In this document: positions 57,661 to 64,000 of the stretch, piece by piece
Layout of the letters: each line of letters starts with the position of its first letter
Position numbering within the stretch: position 1 is the stretch's first letter
Assembly: GCA_050084985.1 (NCBI GenBank)
Contig: JBITNC010000001.1
Location: 94,860,001 to 94,924,000 of the forward strand
Length of the DNA stretch: 64,000 bases
Direction of reading: 5' to 3'
Origin: Nageia nagi
Taxonomy: Eukaryota > Pinophyta
The notes under the pieces: generated by a model
What the model saw: the letters and a program-made list of their open reading frames with translations, nothing else
Told to the model about the DNA's origin: nothing
Database searches by the model: none
Translations under genes and position numbers: made by a program

Positions 57661-58679
57661 GTGATTAGTGCATCCTAAATCAACAATCCAATCATTTGAA
57701 ATAGTTTGAGTCATGAGTACTAGGCAATAGTAGCAGCATGCTTGGTCTTCTTTTTATTATTGAAATTTTTCACATTTGCATTTCCCTTGCCTTTTTGAGC
57801 AAATTTCTTTTTACAATAATCATACTCTTTGTGACCAAAGATGCCACAAAAGTTACAATTTCCATCAAACTTTTCCTTAGGTGTTGGATTGCTTGATCCA
57901 GCTTTGTCATTCCTTTGCTTGAAGTTGCCATTAGTGTTGCCCTTTTTCTCATGCTTCCTAAAGGTAGATTAGGATTTGTTATCTTTGGATTTATAATGAT
58001 TGAACTTCTTCTTGAAAGGAGTTTTGCTTGCTCCTAGAGCAATGTTATTGTCCTTTGGAGAAAAGTTCAACATTTTCTTATTCAAAGTTTCCTCATACTT
58101 CAAAAGGAGTCTAGAAAGGTTATCAAGAGAGATGACATCTTCTTCATCATCGAGCCTAGTTTCCATAACTGTGACAAAGTTACTAAACTTTGTAGAAAGG
58201 CTTTGAAGAATGATGAAGACCATGAACTCATCATTGATCTAGTTGCATCCACAGCCAACTAGTTGTGTCCTAAGGTCAATGATTTTGGTCAAGAAAATAG
58301 AAGCACTTTCATCTTCACCTTGATGATATTGCAACAATTTTTGTAAAATAGTGAACCTCCTTGAAAATTTTGACCTAAGGTAAATTTTCTTCAGCCTATC
58401 CCAAGCTTCCTTTGCTGATGTTGAAGAAGAGATCATGAGAAGTATGTTATCTGAAACTACACGATAAATTATTGAAGTTGCTAACTCATTCTTTGAGTTG
58501 TAGATTTCAAGAGCCTTCTCATCTATAGGAGCGACCAAGTCTTTATTAACTGTCTGCCATAACTTTCTTGCTTGTAACATAGCTTTCATATGAGGTTCCC
58601 ATATGCCGAAGTTGGAACTGTCGAGTATATGCTTGGGTATGAAGGTTTCAACCATTGCTACATAAAAGTAAATAAGCAA
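57660..58679 (-). pseudogene. copia-3 gag and protease
   Basis: Gag runs from about 58,679 (VETFIPKHILDSSNFGIWEP from 58,655). In-frame stops lie at 58,239-58,241 (Trp TGG to TAG) and 57,969-57,971 (Ser TCA to TAA). The zinc knuckle has lost its last cysteine (CNFCGIF.H..YDY), the protease triad DSG reads DLG, and a one-base deletion follows near 57,655. All functional sites are damaged. Confidence 0.9.
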
Positions 58680-61497
58680 GAAGAATGAATAAATTTCTAT
58701 AATTTACCATCTATACAAATCAAACATTGATAAGTAAACATGTCCCACATGTGCAAACTTATAAACCAAGATCTGTAGAAGGATAAAGTTGAGGTTGTTT
58801 TCTTGTATAGAATTAGACCTTCACCTGGATGCCCACAAAGTTGAGCCCAAGTACTACTAGTCCTCAACCAGTTCACCTTGGTTAGTAATATACTCTCTCA
58901 AGGAGAAGTACCAACTATTTTCCAAGGATCCGACGTATCTTGGACCGGCCATTTTAATTACCTTGTTTAAGGTTTTCAAGTTTTCCTCCTAGGTTATCAG
59001 GATAATCCTTGAATGGACGTGCGGACATGTGGTATCACTACACACATGCCTGTCCACCTAATAGAGTTATGTCCAATCCAATAGAGGTCTTAGGGGAAAT
59101 TAAGATGGATTTACCACCACTTGGTTCTTTGGACTAAAAAGGCTCCAGTCTGCCCTGTCCTCCCCTCATGGCTCCCCAAACAAGTTATGTTGTGGAATAG
59201 TACGTGCGGATGTGTTCATTTTAGGGGTTACTTTCAATATTTTGCATTTTACAAGTATAAAGCAATTATGCAAAAATATAAAGTAAAGTTTTTAAAAATA
59301 CATCATCCACAAGAACTTGAAATATAAGAGTCCAATGGGTTTTGTACTAACCCCTAAAGGACATTTTTACATTTTGCATACTTGCTCAAGTTCATAAATT
59401 CATTCAACACTTTAATGAATTTAAAAGGGCTAAGTCCTACTTAGCATTAATCCATAACTTAAAAAATTAAACATGCATTATTCCATAACTTAAAAATTAA
59501 GTAATAAACATGCATCATTTATCTTATTAAAAATGCATTATTTAACTTAAAAATTTGAAGTACTAAGCATGCTTTATTCCTACACAAGATTAAAAGGCAT
59601 GCATTACAAATTTAGCATGCAAGATCTAGATAAAGTTTTAAGTAAAAAACTATACAAATTCCCCCCTTTTTTACTTAAAGTTTTATCCCTAAAACTTGTA
59701 TGCTAAATTGTCTTTTAAGTATGCATTTATATTTTAAGTAAAAAATTTCCCTTGTTTACTTAAAAAAATAGCATAGGTTCCCCTTTTAGGAAACATGAAA
59801 TCATTAAAAAATACTTAGGTAAAAAAATCCCTTAAAGTGTTAATGTTACACTAATATTTATCATTTTACCTAAGTAAATTGACAAACTTAAAAGTATTTA
59901 AGGCAAATAAAAAAATTGATGAAATTAACTTTATTTGCCACATTTTTCTAAAAAAATTGGATAGCATTGAAGAGTAATGATGTATATACTTACTTATTAT
60001 AGTCATACAATGCTTAAAGTTGAAGTATAAGTACTTCTAAGTGCATTTAATAGGAACAAATGACTTGTAAGCAAGCAAAAAATATTAAATGCCTACCAAA
60101 AAGTATACGTTTGCTTCTAGAGAGCTTGCAAGTATTAATGAAAAAGAAAGGAGACCTATGCATAGTTAATGCTACTTTTACCTAAAAATAAATGCTTTTA
60201 GGTAAAAAAAATGGCTACCCTTCCCTTACCAAGAAGGAGTAAATGTTGATTTGCATGTGCATTTAAGAATGTGCAAGTAGTCAACAAAAAAAATTAAATG
60301 CACAAAGAAGAAAAAAGGAACCTCCAACTTTATTCTAAGACAAGGAGGGCAACATCAAGGAGAAGATGGAGAGGGAGGAGAAGAGGGTTGCATAGGAGAA
60401 GAGTAGTTTGGTTGAGTCCTTAAGACTTAGGTGTAGTGGTGAGGTGCTCACCATGTTCAGACCTAATGAGGAGGAGAAGGTTGGAATGTTTTGGTGGTAA
60501 CGTGTGCTAGAACGATGCAGACTCAGTTGCATGGATTGCAAAGAGCATAGGATATGTACAAAACTGATACATTGAAAAAACAAAGAGCTCGAGCGGCCAA
60601 GGGGTCTTGAAAGTGGTGGAGATGCCACACATGGCACTGCACCTATCCTCCTCCTCCTATGTTTCATGTGTTTTGGTGATATTATCCATCCATGGTAGCT
60701 ATGTCATTGTGGAGTGGTGCATCCCACACCATTAGCACTTGTCAAGTAGACAAGTTGAATAGGAATGCTACCAAGGTGGGGTTTTGTTCATCTCTGTTAA
60801 AGGGAGAAATGCGGATGGCTTCCTCCAAGAGGAACCTCCTCAAGGCCAACTGCATGGTGGCAATGAGCCCTTTCACCAAGAAGGGATCCATTCTCCATTT
60901 CGAGACCAACATCTTCATCAAAGAGAAGGTCGCTCTCGCAGGAGAAGAATGGAGATGCCTCTTATCGATCGAGAGCACTGGAGCGTGGGGAGATAATGGA
61001 GGCTCAGAGGGTTGGGGAAAGAGAGAGGGGTGGAGCACAACCAAGCCTTGCCTAGCACTTGGGACCCGAGAAACCTAACTGGTGCCTCAACCCGACCAAT
61101 AGGAGTAATAAGGGACACTTGCACTCACTGAGCATTTTCTCTCCATCCACCCATGAAGGGATACGCCTCCTGGCCCCTACCGGTAATGGATAAAGGGAGT
61201 GCACCACCATTGTAAACCCTTTCAATGTATCCATCTTATGCATATAATTCAACCATTGCAGTCTATAAGACTGCATTTTAGCGAGGCATTCTGTCAAATA
61301 ATTCGTAGACCCTTTCAATGTATCCATTTTGTGCATATCCATTTTAATAATTTTTGTTAAATAATAATGTATTTCAAGTGAAGGTATTAGCTTAGTAATC
61401 ATAAATCTCCCTCCCCTCAACAATGTAAGAAGATAAAGAAATGGAGACCTCCAAATTGAAGAAGTTTCAAGGAATGTTGAAGGAGCTTCCACACCAA
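58680..61497 (-). other. copia-3 very long leader
   Basis: About 2.8 kb between gag and primer site. 58,680-59,850 is collinear with the copia-1 leader; 59,850-60,330 is AT-rich. About 60,330-61,200 is clearly less AT-rich and differs from copia-1, with overlapping open frames on both strands (for example 60,692-61,078 plus, 60,742-61,044 minus) but no recognised family. The motif CCCTTTCAATGTATCCAT occurs twice, about 90 bp apart (61,217 and 61,308). Confidence 0.6.
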
Positions 61498-61509
61498 GCT
61501 CTGATACCA
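61498..61509 (-). other. Primer binding site of copia-3
   Basis: Minus strand TGGTATCAGAGC, two bases inside the 5' LTR; complementary to the 3' end of plant initiator tRNA-Met. Confidence 0.93.
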
Positions 61510-61511
61510 AT

Positions 61512-62000
61512 TGATGGAATTAGTTCTACACTAATCCTCAAGGTCTAATACTATAGGAAACTTAATCATTCAACATATACAAGCTAATAACACCATTCAC
61601 ACAAGATAACACCAATATAAGTGGTTCCTCCCTCCTTGGGAGTACATCCATAACTAGATCTCAATTTTCAAACTATGCACCCTCTTACTACAATTCCTTT
61701 CTCTCCTACACAAACTAGTAGAGTAATCTTACTCAAAATCTAAGTTCTATTACAGGAGGAGAGGCCCTCTATTTATAGCATGAGAGCACCTCCCTAACCT
61801 CCCTTTAACCCAAGGGTAAGGTTAGGGTTAAAATAAATATATTACCTAACTTTAACCTACCAACTAACCACTTGGTAAGGTCAAAGTTTACATAATAAAG
61901 AATTCAATTAATCCCTTAAGGTATCTAAATATCCTTTAAGTGATTAATTAAATTTACAAGGAGTTTAGATATTCACAATATTTCATTACAAATTCTAACA
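61512..62000 (-). repeat. 5' LTR of copia-3
   Basis: 489 bp, direct repeat of 53,403-53,891; contains a minus-strand TATAAATAG at 61,769-61,777. Confidence 0.95.
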
Positions 62001-63150
62001 CATGCTTCAAAGCTTCCTTGAATGATGAGGGCTCATTTTTGCTAGTAATTTTGGCAAATAAGGATTTATTTAAGGTCATATTTCTAGTTATTCTTTGTGT
62101 TGGAGAATTTTCCTCCTAAGATGACTTATCCACACTAATATACATCTAGTTAAGAGCAATAAAAGAGTCATCAAAATCATCTAAGTCCTCACTAGAACTA
62201 GATTCCTCATGTAGTTCATTAAATTTTACATCCCTTGAGATGAACACTACTTTAGAGGAAGGAGAGTAGAGCTTGTAGCCTTTATTCTAACTATTATATC
62301 CCATAAAGATATTTTTTGGATCTCTTATACAATATTTTATTTTTCTTAGAAATAACAAAGGCATAAGCATCATAACCAAAAAACCCTAAAGTGAGAGATG
62401 TTTGGTTTCTCTCTCATCCATGCATCATATAGGGTTTTTCCTTCAACTACTTTCATAGGATACCTATTTAAGGTCTAGATCATAGTGCTCATAGCTTCAC
62501 CCCATAAGAAATTAGGAAGGTTTCCTAACATGCACCTTGTCATTTCTTGAATGGTTCTATTCTTTCTTTTGGAAACACTATTTGTTGAGGGGTGTAAAGG
62601 ATTATGAACTACCTCTTGATCTCATATTTGCAACTATAGTCATTGAACTCATTACTAGTATACTCACCTCTGTTATCAGATCTCAGCATATTGATTTTGA
62701 AATTAGACTGATTTTCAACCAAGGCTTTGAAATCTTTGAACTTATCAAAGGTTCAATCCTTGTGCTCTAGAAGATAACCAAATGTCATCTTATTGAAGTC
62801 ATTGATGAAGGTCAAGACATAAGATGCTCTCCCAAGAGACTTAGTTGGAAATGGACCCATCAAATCTAAAAACACAAGATGAAGAGGTTGTGTTACCCTT
62901 GTTACTTTATCTTTATCAAACTTTTTTCTATTCATCTTGCTTAGGATGCATTTCTAACAAAAGCCAATTGTGGGTGATATTGATGGTAAACCTTATACAA
63001 ATTCTTGATTACTTATCAATTGAATACTTTTATGGTTAAGGTGGTGTAATTAATGGTACAAAAGATTTTCCCTAGAGAAAACATTCATAGCAAAGCACAT
63101 CTTTGTTGGAGCTTGATCCATAATGTGGAGATCATCTTTCACTGATCCTT
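62001..63150 (-). pseudogene. copia-4 integrase and linker
   Basis: Resumes copia-4 after copia-3. Linker 62,001-62,250; integrase core with DLMGPFPTKSLGRASYVLTF (62,870-62,810), the RSDN-like region near 62,690 and the AERKN-like region near 62,570, both degraded; zinc-binding region around 63,000-62,940. Stops and frameshifts throughout. Confidence 0.85.
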
Positions 63151-63159
63151 TCACCAAAG

Positions 63160-64000
63160 TGGTAAGTCCCTTCTTCATGCACCAAAAGTGTGAGTTAAAC
63201 TCGAATGAGTATCCTTTCCTTGCAACCTAAATTATAGAAACAAGGTTCATAAAGAGTTTAGTCACATAGAGCAAATTTTCAAGAACCTTTCCTTGCAATA
63301 ATGCACTCCCAATACCTTGGAATTCAAATACTAAATTATCACCTATCACAACTACATCTTTTCTATACTTATGAAAATTTTCAAACATAGCCTTTTCAAA
63401 ACATATGTGATTAGTGCACCTAGAGTCAACAATCCAATCATTCATGAAAGTGTGAGACTTGGAGTAATAGGCTCAAACATAAGTAGATTTCTTGGTCTTC
63501 TTCTTTCCATTAAATTTGTTTGATTTTTCAAATCCTTTACCATTGTGTTCCTTCTTTTTCTTGTACCAATCAAATTCCCTAGGATCATAGATGCTACAAA
63601 AATTACAATTGCCATCAAACTTGGCTTTGGATTTCCTTGACTTATCATGAAAATTATTTTGTTTCTTTTCATATTTGTTGAAATATCTTTTTGGATCATG
63701 AGAAGACTTATTTTGATTATTTAACTTATTTTTAAAGTGAGTCTTCATTGATTCTAGTGCCACTAAATGCTCCTTAGGAGAGGGGATCAACAACTTTTTG
63801 TTAAGAGTTTCCTTATGTTTCAAGAGAAGTCTTGAAAGATTTTCCATAGAGAATACTTCTTCTTCATCATCTATCCTATTCTTAATTACTATTAGGAAGT
63901 AACTAAATTTAGTAGAGAGGTTTTGAAGGATGATGAATACTATAACTGATCATTGATCCAATTGTAACCACATCCCACAAAATGGATCCTAAGGTCAATA
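63160..64000 (-). pseudogene. copia-4 protease and gag (runs off the window)
   Basis: The protease motif reads WIVDSRCTNHICF (63,440-63,400), with DSG changed to DSR. The zinc knuckle region CNFCSIYDPREFDW has lost its histidine and last cysteine. Gag C-terminal text is MENLSRLLLKHKETLNKKLL (63,847 downward). Gag continues past 64,000. Confidence 0.85.

Larger units (their letters stand above)
53403..62000 (-). mobile_element. copia-3: full-length Ty1/copia element inserted in copia-4
   Basis: 8,598 bp with 489-bp LTRs at 53,403-53,891 and 61,512-62,000 (about ten differences by eye, roughly 2%) and perfect CATGC duplications (53,398-53,402 and 62,001-62,005). Polypurine tract complement CTCCCCCTT at 53,892-53,900; primer site TGGTATCAGAGC at 61,498-61,509. 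The coding region closely resembles copia-1 but carries its own set of nonsense changes and frameshifts. The leader is about 2.8 kb. Confidence 0.95.
37990..64000 (-). mobile_element. copia-4: host Ty1/copia element with three nested insertions
   Basis: Minus-strand copia element running off the right edge. Its own sequence is 37,990-38,049, 47,222-48,903, 52,262-53,397 and 62,001-64,000 (each junction shares a target duplication). It consists of 3' LTR (split), 3' untranslated region, RNase H, RT, linker, integrase, protease and gag. Joining across each insertion restores continuous alignment to copia-1: through the LTR at 38,049/47,222, RNase H at 48,908/52,267 and the linker at 53,402/62,006. 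Its 5' LTR lies beyond 64,000. Confidence 0.9.

Noticed and set aside
60692-61078. Candidate gene in the copia-3 leader
   Set aside because: 128 codons with competing frames on both strands and no recognised domain; reported only as a composition island.

Overview
The window is nuclear DNA of a plant with a large, transposon-rich genome. It is AT-rich and holds one intron-containing plant gene of the HAD phosphatase family (15,957-17,843). Almost everything else is retrotransposon sequence, much of it nested. A gymnosperm or another large-genome seed plant would fit; that is inference from architecture, and the species cannot be named from the sequence.

Layout. 1-~1,850: end of a minus-strand LTR element (element A) that carries a captured piece of the cohesin-cofactor gene PDS5 next to its primer site. 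3,634-11,075: complete but mutated Ty1/copia element (copia-1, minus). 12,960-14,800: decayed LINE reverse transcriptase (plus). 15,957-17,843: HAD gene with eight recognisable exons, clean splice sites and two single-base frame disruptions. 21,257-34,486: element B, a minus-strand relative of A with 1.13-kb LTRs and no recognisable pol, itself split by an old copia element (copia-2, 23,489-31,252). 34,487-~37,640: CACTA-like DNA transposon remnant enclosing pieces of a pentatricopeptide-repeat (PPR) gene and a gypsy gag fragment. 37,690-37,989: gypsy integrase scrap.

From 37,990 to beyond the window end lies one host copia element (copia-4, minus) broken by three insertions, each bounded by a 5-bp target duplication: (i) 38,050-47,216, a very young 9.2-kb LTR element inside its LTR (duplication ACAAT); (ii) 48,909-52,261, a deleted and internally inverted copia-5 in its RNase H region (CTTCT); (iii) 53,403-62,000, copia-3 in its integrase/RT linker (CATGC). 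Removing the insertions rejoins the host element cleanly.

The most unusual object is the 38,050-47,216 element. Its 1.83-kb LTRs differ at only two substitutions and one 1-nt indel, and it has intact coding capacity: a gag-like protein (421 codons) and a 1,158-codon protein of unknown function with a globular N-terminal half, a basic Pro-rich linker and a C-terminal coiled coil. It has no protease, reverse transcriptase, RNase H or integrase, so it must be moved by another element's enzymes. Its LTR promoter region is an array of ~120-bp units rich in CCGGA and TGACGTCA-type motifs. The copia elements, by contrast, are broken by many C-to-T nonsense changes (CAG/CAA to TAG/TAA), as expected for methylated, silenced copies.
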